Source: BOKV01 sp041397525 (lineage in GTDB: Bacteria; Pseudomonadota; Alphaproteobacteria; Rhizobiales; Rhizobiaceae). Taken from it: a DNA stretch of 64,000 nt. The notes below the pieces were generated by a model. The model was not told where the DNA came from. It worked only from the letters and a program-made list of their open reading frames with translations, and ran no database searches. Below are positions 17,213-25,758 of this stretch, piece by piece; within the stretch, counting starts at the first letter, position 1; each line of letters opens with the position of its first letter. The position numbers were made by a program, and so were the translations under genes. The DNA lies in contig JAWKWL010000002.1 of assembly GCA_041397525.1 (NCBI GenBank), positions 527,162 to 591,161 on the forward strand, given 5' to 3'.

Positions 17213-17746
17213 TTATTCGTTGCCGGCTTCGCCTGCCGCTGCTTGCGCCTCGGCAGCAGCCTTGGCCGCTTCTTCCGCCGCCTTTTCCGCCGCAAGCGCC
17301 TCTGCTGCGGCCACCTTTTCAGCTTCGAGGCGTGCCTTCTCGGCTGCCGCTGCCTGACGATCGGATTCGTTCAGCTTCTTGGCGCGGATATTGGTGTTTT
17401 CCACAATACGGGCCGATTTGCCGCGACGGTCGCGCAGGTAATACAGCTTCGCGCGACGAACGCGGCCACGACGCACGATTTCAACACCTTCAACCATTGG
17501 CGAGAACACCGGGAACACACGTTCCACGCCTTCGCCATAGGAAATCTTGCGAACCGTGAAGTTCTCATTCAAGCCGCCGCCAGAACGTGCGATGCAAACG
17601 CCTTCATAGGCCTGCACGCGGGTACGCGAACCTTCCGTCACGCGCACCATGACGCGAACCGTGTCACCTGGCTCAAAATCGGGGAATGTACGTTTTGCAG
17701 CAATGGCTGCGGCCTGCTCTGCTTCGAGCTGCTGTATGATGTTCAT
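17213..17746 (-). CDS. rplS: Large ribosomal subunit protein bL19
   Basis: 177 residues. The first 115-120 are standard bL19: M-N-I-I-Q-Q-L-E, P-G-D-T-V-R-V, R-V-Q-A-Y-E-G-V and the basic R-R-G-R-V-R-R-A-K-L-Y-Y-L-R-x-R-x-G-K-S-A-R-I. It sits at the interface of the 30S and 50S subunits. A C-terminal extension of about 50 residues is almost entirely Ala, Glu and Lys, probably a charged single helix; bacterial bL19 usually stops near 115-130. A clean terminator follows. trmD and selO lie upstream in the same orientation. Confidence 0.98.
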   Translation of the reverse strand: MNIIQQLEAEQAAAIAAKRTFPDFEPGDTVRVMVRVTEGSRTRVQAYEGVCIARSGGGLNENFTVRKISYGEGVERVFPVFSPMVEGVEIVRRGRVRRAKLYYLRDRRGKSARIVENTNIRAKKLNESDRQAAAAEKARLEAEKVAAAEALAAEKAAEEAAKAAAEAQAAAGEAGNE

Positions 17747-18006
17747 GTTTCCAAACCTTTTGTCGCATCATGCCGCACCCGATTGCCGGGATCAGGCATG
17801 TGTCTTTGATTGCTTTGACGGCCAGAGCGCCCGCATGACACTGCCTCGCATTGGAGGCTGGTGCTGGAATATCCGGCAGGATTTCCGGGGCGAATTCACC
17901 AGTCTCTTTCCGGTTCATGGAAAAAGTTGGCGTTCCATAGTCGAAATACCCGTCTTTGTCGAGCCTTTGCCATTCGAAAATTGCGCCATTGACTCGGGCA
18001 AACTGC

Positions 18007-19476
18007 TCAGGTTCCGCAGAATGTCCGGTACCGCCCACCTTCACGCGGTGCGGGCCGGGAAAATTCCTCAAAGCCTTCGCGTTCCTCGAAGGGTCTTGCC
18101 AGCACATCCATCAGCACATCCATTGGCCTCATGTCGCCTGCATAGGCTGCAGCAATGACTTCCTCGACCTTGTGGTTGCGCGGAATGTAAAGCGGGTTGG
18201 CATTGTCCATCACGGCTGCCCTTCTATCAGGCGCCATGGCCTCATCTAGCCCGATCCGCGCAAGCCATTTCTCCAGCCATGGATCGAGCAGGGTCGTTGC
18301 CTGGTACTGGGTAGCAAGCGCTTCACGATTTCCCCGCAACACATCGCCCAGATGGCGGAAGGCAAGCGTGAAATCGACTTTCTGGTTTTCCATCGTGGCA
18401 AGGAAGCCCTGCGCAAGCGCGAAATCACCTTCAGTGCAGGCAACAAGGCCAAGCTTCGCCCGCATCTTTTCGGTCCATTTCTCGCGATATTTTCCGGGAA
18501 ATCCGTCAATGACCTGCATGGCCCTTTCGACCGCCCTTTCCTTGTCATCATCGAGCAAGGGCAAAAGGCATTCGGCAAAACGGGCAAGGTTCCATTGCGC
18601 CAGCAGCGGCTGGTTGCCATAGGCATAGCGCCCCGCCTGGTCGATCGAGCTGAACACGGTGTCGATGGCGTAATAGTCCATGAAGGCACAGGGACCATAG
18701 TCGATTGTCTCACCGGAGATCGCCATGTTGTCAGTGTTCATGACTCCATGGATGAAACCGATACCCATCCAGCCCGCAATGAGCCCCGCCTGGCGTTCCG
18801 CCACGGCTTGCAGCAGTGCCTGATAGCGGTCATCCCTGCCTGCAAGGTCCGGGAAATGCCGCCAGATCACATAGTCGGCCAGCTGGGCCACCTTGTCGTC
18901 TTCGCCGCGCGCCGCGAAGAACTGGAAGGTTCCGACCCTCACATGGCTGGCCGCCACGCGGGTGAGGATTGCACCCGGAAGCAATTCGTCGCGGTAAATG
19001 GTTTCGCCGGTCGTTACCGCAGCCAGCGCCCGTGTTGTCGCGATACCCAGCGCATGCATGGCTTCGCCCATGATATATTCTCGCAGCACCGGCCCGAGCG
19101 CTGCCTTGCCGTCACCTCCGCGCGAATAGGGTGTGCGGCCGGAGCCTTTCAGCTGGATGTCATATCGTTTTCCAGCCCGGTCCAACACCTCACCGATCAG
19201 CAGCGCCCGCCCGTCTCCGAGTTGCGGCGAGAAACCACCAAACTGGTGCCCGGCATAGGCCTGGGCCAGCGGAAATGCACCATCGGGAACACGATTGCCG
19301 GAAAACATCTCCGCCAACTCGTCCTCGTTTCCAGGCAGCTGCAGACCCAGTTCTTCGGCAAGCCCCGCATTGAGGCGGACAAGCCTCGGTGCTGGTACCT
19401 CAGCCGCCTGCCAGGCAGTGTAAAAGCCGGGTAGCTTCTGCGCATAGGAATTGTCGAAACGGATTGCTGTGCTCAT
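18007..19476 (-). CDS. selO: Protein adenylyltransferase SelO
   Basis: 489 residues of the SelO/YdiU pseudokinase family, which transfers AMP to protein Ser/Thr/Tyr residues. Visible are F-G-G-F-S-P-Q-L-G-D-G-R, the Lys in I-Q-L-K-G-S-G-R-T-P-Y-S-R, L-R-E-Y-I-M-G-E-A-M-H-A-L-G, the H-G-V-M-N-T-D-N catalytic-loop motif and the D-Y-G-P motif. The C-terminus ends F-C-G-T, in place of the C-terminal Sec/Cys motif of eukaryotic SelO. The start M-S-T-A-I-R-F-D-N-S at 19476 matches the family. It lies between trmD and rplS, an insertion into what is otherwise a contiguous ribosomal/tRNA operon. Confidence 0.95.
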   Translation of the reverse strand: MSTAIRFDNSYAQKLPGFYTAWQAAEVPAPRLVRLNAGLAEELGLQLPGNEDELAEMFSGNRVPDGAFPLAQAYAGHQFGGFSPQLGDGRALLIGEVLDRAGKRYDIQLKGSGRTPYSRGGDGKAALGPVLREYIMGEAMHALGIATTRALAAVTTGETIYRDELLPGAILTRVAASHVRVGTFQFFAARGEDDKVAQLADYVIWRHFPDLAGRDDRYQALLQAVAERQAGLIAGWMGIGFIHGVMNTDNMAISGETIDYGPCAFMDYYAIDTVFSSIDQAGRYAYGNQPLLAQWNLARFAECLLPLLDDDKERAVERAMQVIDGFPGKYREKWTEKMRAKLGLVACTEGDFALAQGFLATMENQKVDFTLAFRHLGDVLRGNREALATQYQATTLLDPWLEKWLARIGLDEAMAPDRRAAVMDNANPLYIPRNHKVEEVIAAAYAGDMRPMDVLMDVLARPFEEREGFEEFSRPAPREGGRYRTFCGT

Positions 19477-19545
19477 GGGCAAAGGATAGGGCATTTGCGG
19501 CAGGAATTCATCCCGGATTTCAGCCGGCGGAATGATCGAGACGTT

Positions 19546-20262
19546 TCATTTGTCGGTGGCACGCGGCCTCCCGTCCAAACGATCACCAAGCAGGTCAGGG
19601 CGACGCTCCTGCGTCAGTCTTTCTGCCTGCTCCTGCCGCCATTTTTCGACGGCTGCATGATTGCCGGAAGTGAGTACTGCCGGGATCTCACGTCCCTCCC
19701 ATTCGGCTGGCCTGGTATAATGCGGATGCTCCAGCATTCCGCTTTCAAAACTTTCATGCGTGCCTGACTGGTCATTGCCCATGACGCCCGGCAGCAATCT
19801 CACAATGGCGTCCAACAGCACGAGGGCGGCTGGCTCACCACCTGACAGGATGTAATCACCAATGGATACCTCGATCAGATTGCGCCCCGCAATTACCCGT
19901 TCATCCACGCCCTCGAACCTGCCGCAGACGATCACCGTGCCCGGCCCTTGCGAAAGCTCACGCACGAATTCCTGCGTCAACGGCCTGCCGCGCGGGCTCA
20001 TCAGCAATCGTGGCCGCAAGTCATCGGCGGGCGAAACACTGTCGATGGCATTGGCAAGCACATCTGCGCGCAACACCATTCCCGCCCCTCCGCCTGACGG
20101 TGTATCATCGACCATGCGGTGACGCCCATTGCCGAATTCCCGCAATGCCAGTGTTTCAAGCGACCACCTGCCCTCATCCAGTGCCTTGCCTGCAAGCGAC
20201 ATGCCAAGCGGGCCGGGAAACATTTCCGGATAAAGCGTGATGATGGAAGCGCGAAAGGTCAT
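19546..20262 (-). CDS. trmD: tRNA (guanine37-N1)-methyltransferase
   Basis: 238 residues, SPOUT fold. The family blocks I-I-T-L-Y-P-E-M-F, G-G-G-A-G-M-V-L-R, G-R-F-E-G-V-D-E-R-V and the S-A-M knot motif S-I-G-D-Y-I-L-S-G-G-E are all intact. It methylates G37 next to the anticodon to prevent frameshifting. The ATG overlaps the rimM stop by 4 bp (ATGA), so the two are translationally coupled. A short C-terminal extension rich in Arg/Asp is present. Confidence 0.97.
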   Translation of the reverse strand: MTFRASIITLYPEMFPGPLGMSLAGKALDEGRWSLETLALREFGNGRHRMVDDTPSGGGAGMVLRADVLANAIDSVSPADDLRPRLLMSPRGRPLTQEFVRELSQGPGTVIVCGRFEGVDERVIAGRNLIEVSIGDYILSGGEPAALVLLDAIVRLLPGVMGNDQSGTHESFESGMLEHPHYTRPAEWEGREIPAVLTSGNHAAVEKWRQEQAERLTQERRPDLLGDRLDGRPRATDK

Positions 20263-20795
20263 TTCCGTTTTTCCGGCTCGCGCTCGCCAGTCTCAACCGG
20301 ACGCACAATCTCCATGTAGCCACCGCTGACATTCACGACCGGTACATTCTCGCGGGTGAAGGCCAGCATGTAGCCGGGACCACGCAATGGCCGGATTTCC
20401 AGCAATTCCCCTGCGCCAAAATCATGTACCGCCAGTACCTTGCCTGCCGGCGCACCATTTTCGCGCACCTCGAGCCCGGTGAGTTCAGCCAGGTAAAATT
20501 CATCCTCGTCTTCGAGCTCCGGCAATTCCGAGCGCTCTATGAACAATTCAAGTCCGTTGAGAAGTTCCGCCTGGTTGCGGTCCTTGCAGCCCTCGACTCG
20601 GGCAATCAGCATCTCGCCTTGCGGGCGCAGCGATAATATCCTTACCGGCTTGCCATCGGCGAATTGCAATGTCCCGAAATCACCTACCGAAAACGGATCC
20701 TCGGTGAAACTCTTCAGCCGCACCTCACCCTTGATGCCATGCGCAGCACCGAATTTGGCAACTGTTACCACCTTGTTTCCAGAACCCGCTGTCAC
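20259..20795 (-). CDS. rimM: Ribosome maturation factor RimM
   Basis: 178 residues. An N-terminal RimM beta-barrel (G-A-A-H-G-I-K-G-E-V-R-L-K-S-F-T) is followed by a PRC-barrel with Y-L-A-E-L-T-G-L-E-V and V-H-D-F-G-A-G-E-L-L-E-I. It assists 16S rRNA 3'-domain processing by binding uS19. GTG at 20795 is taken as start because no ATG precedes the conserved block. It follows the rpsP terminator hairpin, so it may depend on readthrough or its own promoter. Its end overlaps trmD by 4 bp. Confidence 0.95.
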   Translation of the reverse strand: MTAGSGNKVVTVAKFGAAHGIKGEVRLKSFTEDPFSVGDFGTLQFADGKPVRILSLRPQGEMLIARVEGCKDRNQAELLNGLELFIERSELPELEDEDEFYLAELTGLEVRENGAPAGKVLAVHDFGAGELLEIRPLRGPGYMLAFTRENVPVVNVSGGYMEIVRPVETGEREPEKRK

Positions 20796-20824
20796 ACCAG
20801 TTTTCCCAAGCCTGTTATACCAGT

Positions 20825-20850
20825 AAAAAGGGCGGCACAGAGCCGCCCTT
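20825..20850 (-). terminator. Terminator or attenuator after rpsP
   Basis: On the minus strand a stem AAGGGCGGC / GCCGCCCTT with a 5-nt loop ends in a T-run at 20825-20829, about 35 bp past the rpsP stop and 30 bp before the rimM start. It should partly uncouple rpsP from rimM-trmD, a way to make more ribosomal protein than maturation enzyme from one transcript. Confidence 0.8.
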
Positions 20851-20885
20851 CACAATATTGAATTTCCCGGATGACCGGAACAGCC

Positions 20886-21293
20886 TTATTCGGAAGCGGC
20901 TTCTTCAGCTGGTGCATTGGCTGCTGCTGCTGCCTCGGCGGCTGCCGCCGCTGCTTCCTCTTCCTTCTGCTTCTTCTCGGCAATGCGCTCCTGCGCCTTC
21001 TTGCCTGGAAGTGCCTTTTCCGGGTTGTTGCGGGCTTCACGCTTGGCAAGGCCGGCTGCATCAAGGAAGCGCATCACGCGGTCGGTTGGCTGCGCGCCGA
21101 CAGAGAGCCAGTGCTTGGCGCGCTCGGCATCCATGACCACGCGCTGGTCACTATCCTTGCCAAGCAGCGGGTTGAACGTGCCGATCTTCTCGATGAAGCG
21201 GCCATCGCGCGGGCTGCGCGCATCAGCAACGACGATCGAGTAAAACGGGCGCTTTTTGGAACCGCCACGGGCGAGACGAAGTTTCAGGGACAT
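20886..21293 (-). CDS. rpsP: Small ribosomal subunit protein bS16
   Basis: 135 residues. The N-terminal 80 residues are standard bS16: M-S-L-K-L-R-L-A-R-G-G-S-K-K-R-P-F-Y and F-I-E-K-I-G-T-F-N-P. It is an early-binding 30S assembly protein. Beyond about residue 100 the chain becomes a Lys/Glu then Ala/Glu-rich tail, similar in composition to the tail of bL19 encoded nearby; bS16 in most bacteria ends near 80-90 residues. It lies 32 bp after the chorismate mutase gene. Confidence 0.98.
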   Translation of the reverse strand: MSLKLRLARGGSKKRPFYSIVVADARSPRDGRFIEKIGTFNPLLGKDSDQRVVMDAERAKHWLSVGAQPTDRVMRFLDAAGLAKREARNNPEKALPGKKAQERIAEKKQKEEEAAAAAAEAAAAANAPAEEAASE

Positions 21294-21325
21294 TGTTCAT
21301 TCTCCTTTGGATGTGCTTTGGCCGC

Positions 21326-21613
21326 TCAGCTGCGCGCCTGTTCGTGGTGACGGATGACTTCCCGAATGATGAAATTCAGGAGTTTCTCCGCGAAGTCGGG
21401 ATCAAGATCGGCTTGCTGCGCCAGCGCGCGAAGCCGCTCGACCTGTCTTTTCTCCCGTTCCGGATCGGCCGGGGGAAGCTCGTGCCTGGCCTTCAGTTCG
21501 CCCACCGCCTTGGTGATGCGAAACCGCTCGGCCAGAATATGGATCAATGCCGCATCGAGATTGTCGATGGAGGCACGGAAATTCTTCAGTTCATTCATCG
21601 CTTGAGTGGTCAT
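21326..21613 (-). CDS. Chorismate mutase, AroQ type
   Basis: 95 residues, all helical, with the AroQ pattern: R-A-S-I-D-N-L-D-A-A-L-I-H-I-L-A-E-R-F, then V-G-E-L-K-A and R-E-K-R-Q at the positions of the active-site Arg/Lys/Gln residues. It rearranges chorismate to prephenate for phenylalanine and tyrosine. GAGG lies 5 nt before the ATG at 21613. It begins 7 bp after the ffh stop. Placement between ffh and rpsP is a recurring alphaproteobacterial arrangement with no obvious functional link to SRP or ribosomes. Confidence 0.93.
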   Translation of the reverse strand: MTTQAMNELKNFRASIDNLDAALIHILAERFRITKAVGELKARHELPPADPEREKRQVERLRALAQQADLDPDFAEKLLNFIIREVIRHHEQARS

Positions 21614-21620
21614 TCCGGCC

Positions 21621-23156
21621 TCACTTCTTTTTGCCAAAACCGGGCAATCCGCCCAAACCACCAGGCAATTTTGGCAAGCTACCCGGGGCACCCTGGCCAC
21701 CCGGGCCACCTGCGCCCATCTGCCTGGCGAGGCGTTCGATCTCGGCCGGGTCCATCTTCGAAAGGTCAGGCATGCCGCCGCCCATCATCTTTCCCAGGCC
21801 ACCCATGCCACCGAGGCCACCCATCATGCTTCCCATGCCGCCCATGAGACCGCCCTTCTGGCGACCCATCTTCTTCATCATGTCGGCCATCTGCAGATGC
21901 ATTTTCAGCAGCTTGTTGATTTCCTGGACAGAAGTGCCGGAGCCACTGGCAACGCGCTGTTTGCGCTTCGCATTGAGAACCTTGGGTGCGCGGCGCTCAT
22001 GCTTGGTCATCGAGGAGATGATGGCTTGCTGCCGTTTGAACATCTTGTCATCAAGGCCCGCCGCCTCGATCTGCTTTTTCATCTTTCCGATGCCGGGCAA
22101 CATTCCCATGATCCCGCCCATACCGCCGAGATTTTGCATCTGCTTCAATTGCTCGGACAGGTCATTGAGATCAAACTCGCCCTTCTGCATCCGCTTGGCG
22201 ATCGCAGCGGCTTTTTCCGCGTCAATCGTCTGCGCGGCCTTTTCGACCAGCGAGACGATGTCACCCATGCCCAGAATGCGGTCGGCAATGCGCGCAGGAT
22301 GAAAATCCTCAAGCGCGTCCATTTTTTCACCGGTACCGATCAACTTGATCGGCTTGCCGGTTACAGCACGCATGGAAAGTGCTGCACCGCCACGACCATC
22401 GCCATCGATACGCGTCAGCACAATGCCGGTAATACCGACGCGGCTGTCGAAATTCTGTGCCAGATTGACAGCATCCTGACCGGTAAGCGCATCGGCCACC
22501 AGCAGGATTTCATGCGGATTGGCCTTGGCCCGGATATCCGCCATCTCAACCATTAGCGGCTCGTCAATATGCGTGCGGCCAGCAGTGTCGAGGATGATGA
22601 CATCGAAACCGCCAAGCTTGCCTGCCTGAACGGCGCGACCGGCAATGTCGACCGGCGACTGCCCGGCAATGATCGGCAGCGTGTCGATCCCTGTCTGCTC
22701 GCCAAGCTGGCGCAATTGTTCCTGCGCAGCCGGGCGGCGGGTGTCGAGCGATGCCATCAGCACCTTCGAACGGTTGCGCTCGCCAAGGCGTTTCGCGATC
22801 TTTGCCGAGGTCGTGGTCTTGCCCGAACCCTGCAGACCCACCATCATGATGACGACCGGCGATGGTGCATTGAGATCGATTGCCTGCGCCTGCGAGCCGA
22901 GCATCGCGACCAGTTCATCATGAACGATCTTGATGACCATCTGTCCGGGTGTCACCGATTTGACCACCTCGGCACCGACGGCCTTTTCGCGGACCCGTTC
23001 GGTAAAATCCCGGACAACATCAAGCGCGACATCAGCCTCGATCAGCGCCCGGCGCACCTCACGCAGCGCTGCCTGCACGTCCTTTTCCGACAAGGCACCG
23101 CGCCGGGTGAGCCCTTCGAAAATTCCGCTGAGACGCTCTGATAGCGAATCGAACAT
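21621..23156 (-). CDS. ffh: Signal recognition particle GTPase Ffh
   Basis: 511 residues. The N domain is followed by the GTPase G domain (G-L-Q-G-S-G-K-T-T, D-T-A-G-R, T-R-I-D-G-D-G-R-G-G) and a Met-rich M domain ending in a Gly/Met-rich tail (repeated G-G-M/G-G-L units, about residues 435-511). It binds 4.5S RNA and signal sequences and docks on FtsY, whose gene lies at 29.1 kb. It is the first gene of the leftward ffh - chorismate mutase - rpsP - rimM - trmD block. No SRP RNA gene was found near it. Confidence 0.98.
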   Translation of the reverse strand: MFDSLSERLSGIFEGLTRRGALSEKDVQAALREVRRALIEADVALDVVRDFTERVREKAVGAEVVKSVTPGQMVIKIVHDELVAMLGSQAQAIDLNAPSPVVIMMVGLQGSGKTTTSAKIAKRLGERNRSKVLMASLDTRRPAAQEQLRQLGEQTGIDTLPIIAGQSPVDIAGRAVQAGKLGGFDVIILDTAGRTHIDEPLMVEMADIRAKANPHEILLVADALTGQDAVNLAQNFDSRVGITGIVLTRIDGDGRGGAALSMRAVTGKPIKLIGTGEKMDALEDFHPARIADRILGMGDIVSLVEKAAQTIDAEKAAAIAKRMQKGEFDLNDLSEQLKQMQNLGGMGGIMGMLPGIGKMKKQIEAAGLDDKMFKRQQAIISSMTKHERRAPKVLNAKRKQRVASGSGTSVQEINKLLKMHLQMADMMKKMGRQKGGLMGGMGSMMGGLGGMGGLGKMMGGGMPDLSKMDPAEIERLARQMGAGGPGGQGAPGSLPKLPGGLGGLPGFGKKK

Positions 23157-23389
23157 TGCGCTTCCTTGTCACTCCGTACACCCCGCTTTGGCGCCTGGCA
23201 TCCCGGATGGTGGTCGTGTCGTGAACATGAAACCGGCCCAAAAGCAAAAGGCACCCGAGGGCGCACAGCGCTGTCGGGTGTTGACCTCCGGGCTGGATCG
23301 CTCCCGCCCCGGTCGGCGTCTGGGTTCAGTCTCTGTTCTCAGATTGCGGGCGATAAACCCGAATTGGTCCGAAAAGTCAAGCCGAGACC

Positions 23390-24595
23390 CTATTCACGGG
23401 TGGGCATCACCAGTTTGAACAGCTGCGAACGCAATTGGGTCGGCAATGCATATGCAATCCGTTTGGCAAGCGGGCGCAGCAGGTTGAGCCAGAGCGTCTT
23501 GTGGATTTGCCCGCGCAACGTCAGCGGCATGACATGGTCACAGACCGGCACGGCTTCATTTGCCCAGGTGAACTTGTAGCGCGCGGCCGGAATCATGAAG
23601 TCGGCAGCAACCAGTCCCTCTCCATAGCAAGCCTCGATGATATTGCCGAGATGCAACTTGCCCGGGCTGGATTCCTCATAAGCCTGATCCCATCCGGCGA
23701 TGAAGGCATAATAACGCCCCTTGTGGATGAACCCCCATTGGTCCGCCATCGGTTTCTCGCCATGCTGCAGCGAAAACGCGATAGTTTCGATTCCTGTCAG
23801 CTCGGGTTGCTTGAAGCGGTTGACAAATTCGGCAAACCCGCTGTCCCGGAACGCCCGCGAAGTCAGCCCTTGGCGTTCGAGCCAGGCTTCGCGCCCTTCA
23901 AAGGAACGGTCGATCACGTCGGCAAGCACCCGCCCTTCGCGGGCAACCAGATGCACAAGCTTTCCATCGCGCTCCAGCCGATTGCGCGCATTGCGCATGT
24001 TCTTGCGGGTCTTTGCCTTGACGCTCAGGAAATAACTCTCGAAATCCGGCCAGTCAGAAAGCTGGACATAAGGCGCTCCATCCGTCTCGCCAGTGGGCTT
24101 GATAATCCCGGACAGTGCCTGTCCGAGCGGGCTTGTCTGGCGCACCTGACCCAGATGCAGGTAGTCCGCCCCAGCTGTCTTGAGAAGTGGAAGCATCGCC
24201 TTGAAGATCGTTCTCGGATTCTCGTCTTTGGCAATCAGCATGTCGGTATATTGCTGGAACGGCTCTGTCATACCGGTCAGTACCCTGATTCCCTGGTTGA
24301 GCCGGATCGCCAACGGCAGCAATGCCTTCAGCTCGCCTCCGCGCCTCACAGCAAAAATGCGGAAATGTTCCTGTTCACGTCCTTTGGCGTGACGGGCAAA
24401 ATTCAGGCACCAGTCATAAGACTGGAACAGACACGCGTCTCCGCTCTGATCTTCGAGCGAGCGCCACTCACCCTCAAGCTTCAGGATTTCGGCAAGCGTG
24501 CGCACCTGCGAAACCGTTGCCCTGCGCATCGTTTTCGTGGATTCGTCAGTGCCGCTTGTCTCAAAACCCGCGGTTCTTGTCATGACTGCTGGCAT
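23390..24595 (-). CDS. GNAT/FemAB-fold acyltransferase, CelD/BioF2-like
   Basis: 401 residues. The layout is that of CelD-type acyltransferases: an N-terminal GNAT-like half with L-F-Q-S-Y-D-W-C-L-N-F-A, and a second GNAT half containing K-A-K-T-R-K-N-M-R-N-A-R-N-R-L and Y-Y-A-F-I-A-G-W-D. Relatives are linked to extracellular polysaccharide or peptidyl acylation; substrate unknown. GAGG lies 9 nt before ATG 24595. A GTG at 24610 forms a GTGA overlap with the upstream cupin gene, so coupling is likely with either start. Confidence 0.82.
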   Translation of the reverse strand: MPAVMTRTAGFETSGTDESTKTMRRATVSQVRTLAEILKLEGEWRSLEDQSGDACLFQSYDWCLNFARHAKGREQEHFRIFAVRRGGELKALLPLAIRLNQGIRVLTGMTEPFQQYTDMLIAKDENPRTIFKAMLPLLKTAGADYLHLGQVRQTSPLGQALSGIIKPTGETDGAPYVQLSDWPDFESYFLSVKAKTRKNMRNARNRLERDGKLVHLVAREGRVLADVIDRSFEGREAWLERQGLTSRAFRDSGFAEFVNRFKQPELTGIETIAFSLQHGEKPMADQWGFIHKGRYYAFIAGWDQAYEESSPGKLHLGNIIEACYGEGLVAADFMIPAARYKFTWANEAVPVCDHVMPLTLRGQIHKTLWLNLLRPLAKRIAYALPTQLRSQLFKLVMPTRE

Positions 24596-24606
24596 CTTCA
24601 CGAACC

Positions 24607-25560
24607 TCACAAACGCATTTCATAAGGTTCGATGTCTCGCACTGCGTTTGGGGCAGCGGGATCAACCTTGAAATCGATCAGGTAAGGTTTGGTTGCCTTG
24701 TTGCGGACACCGGAGAATTTCACCATTGCAGCCAGCACAAGCTTGGCAAACATGCTCAGCCCGGCTTTCTGGCGGTCAAGATTCTTGAAACCGGATTTGC
24801 GCAGCAGGCCATTGGCATAATTCACGCCATATGAGTTGCGTATTGCTTTGGTGTAGTGCTCGGTTGTCACCGACACATTCACGCTGTCGTGGTTTTCGAC
24901 GCGGTGCGGACAATTGAGCGGCCAATGTAGCATCCAGCCTGGCTCAAGATCATAAACCGTGGCGGTTTCGTCAAACCAGTCATGAAACGGCATGTCGGTT
25001 TCATGGAATTCGCCGAGAATGAGTTTTTCAATAGCCTCCTGCGGCATGAACGGCTCGTCAGCCGGATAGACCCAGACCCGCTTTCGCCCGCGAATCTGCC
25101 ACAGCATCTGTCCAGGAACATCCACATGATAAGGCACATAGATGTTCGGTGACGAGATCAGGATTGTTGTCAGGTGCCGATAGGTGGAAAGACCCGGAAC
25201 GCGAGCCTCGAACTCCCGGTACATTTCCTCAAGCAATTCGCCGTAGCGCTTGTCGGCAAGTTGCGGCGCGCGAAGGTTGATCCAGATGTCGCCCTTGGCG
25301 ACAGCCTTGAGAATCTCTTCCCCCGACAGGTCACCGAATTCACCTTCGCGGCGCTTGCGCTTGCCGTCCGGCCCGGAACTGCGGGTGTTCACGTGATAGG
25401 TGTTGCGTGGCGAATTGTCGATCAGCTTTGCCAGTGCATCATTGGTGAACAGCTCCGAGCTGTCGAGTGAATGTCGCAAGTGGAGGGCGTGCCTACCAAA
25501 CAGCTCGGCGTGATGGGGTTTCCAGTCCGTAAGAATGTTTCCGGTCGCCAAGTCGCGCAT
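24607..25560 (-). CDS. JmjC/cupin_8-like Fe(II)-dependent oxygenase
   Basis: 317 residues with a cupin core: the metal triad is readable as H145-x-D147 (P-Y-H-V-D-V-P-G-Q) and H219 (N-C-P-H-R-V), and Q-I-R-G-R-K-R-V-W-V-Y-P matches JmjC-type 2-oxoglutarate hydroxylases. The C-terminal quarter (after about 240) is basic and unlike other cupins. It may hydroxylate a protein, peptide or lipid; the target is unknown. ATG 25560 has AGGA 6 nt upstream; a TTG at 25665 would add 35 residues of low-complexity sequence. It overlaps or abuts the acyltransferase gene, so the two probably act on one pathway. Confidence 0.8.
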   Translation of the reverse strand: MRDLATGNILTDWKPHHAELFGRHALHLRHSLDSSELFTNDALAKLIDNSPRNTYHVNTRSSGPDGKRKRREGEFGDLSGEEILKAVAKGDIWINLRAPQLADKRYGELLEEMYREFEARVPGLSTYRHLTTILISSPNIYVPYHVDVPGQMLWQIRGRKRVWVYPADEPFMPQEAIEKLILGEFHETDMPFHDWFDETATVYDLEPGWMLHWPLNCPHRVENHDSVNVSVTTEHYTKAIRNSYGVNYANGLLRKSGFKNLDRQKAGLSMFAKLVLAAMVKFSGVRNKATKPYLIDFKVDPAAPNAVRDIEPYEMRL

Positions 25561-25758
25561 AATCGGTCCTGCCTCGCTTTTGATTCCTGTTCCAGGCGCT
25601 ACATGCGGAACGCTGGCTTCGTAGGTCAGGTCACGGGTAAAGGAATTTGATGAATCTCCGGTCAATTCCGCCTATTTCATCCTGCAGACTCGAAGTTTGG
25701 TAAATTGTTTGCTACCCGACCACGGTCAGGACCCGAATATTGCGCGATACAGGGCGTC

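Noticed and set aside
18352..19434. 360-codon frame antisense to selO
   Set aside because: SelO motifs are continuous on the other strand.
23435..24625. 396-codon frame antisense to the FemAB-type gene
   Set aside because: No family motif; the minus-strand protein is fully conserved.
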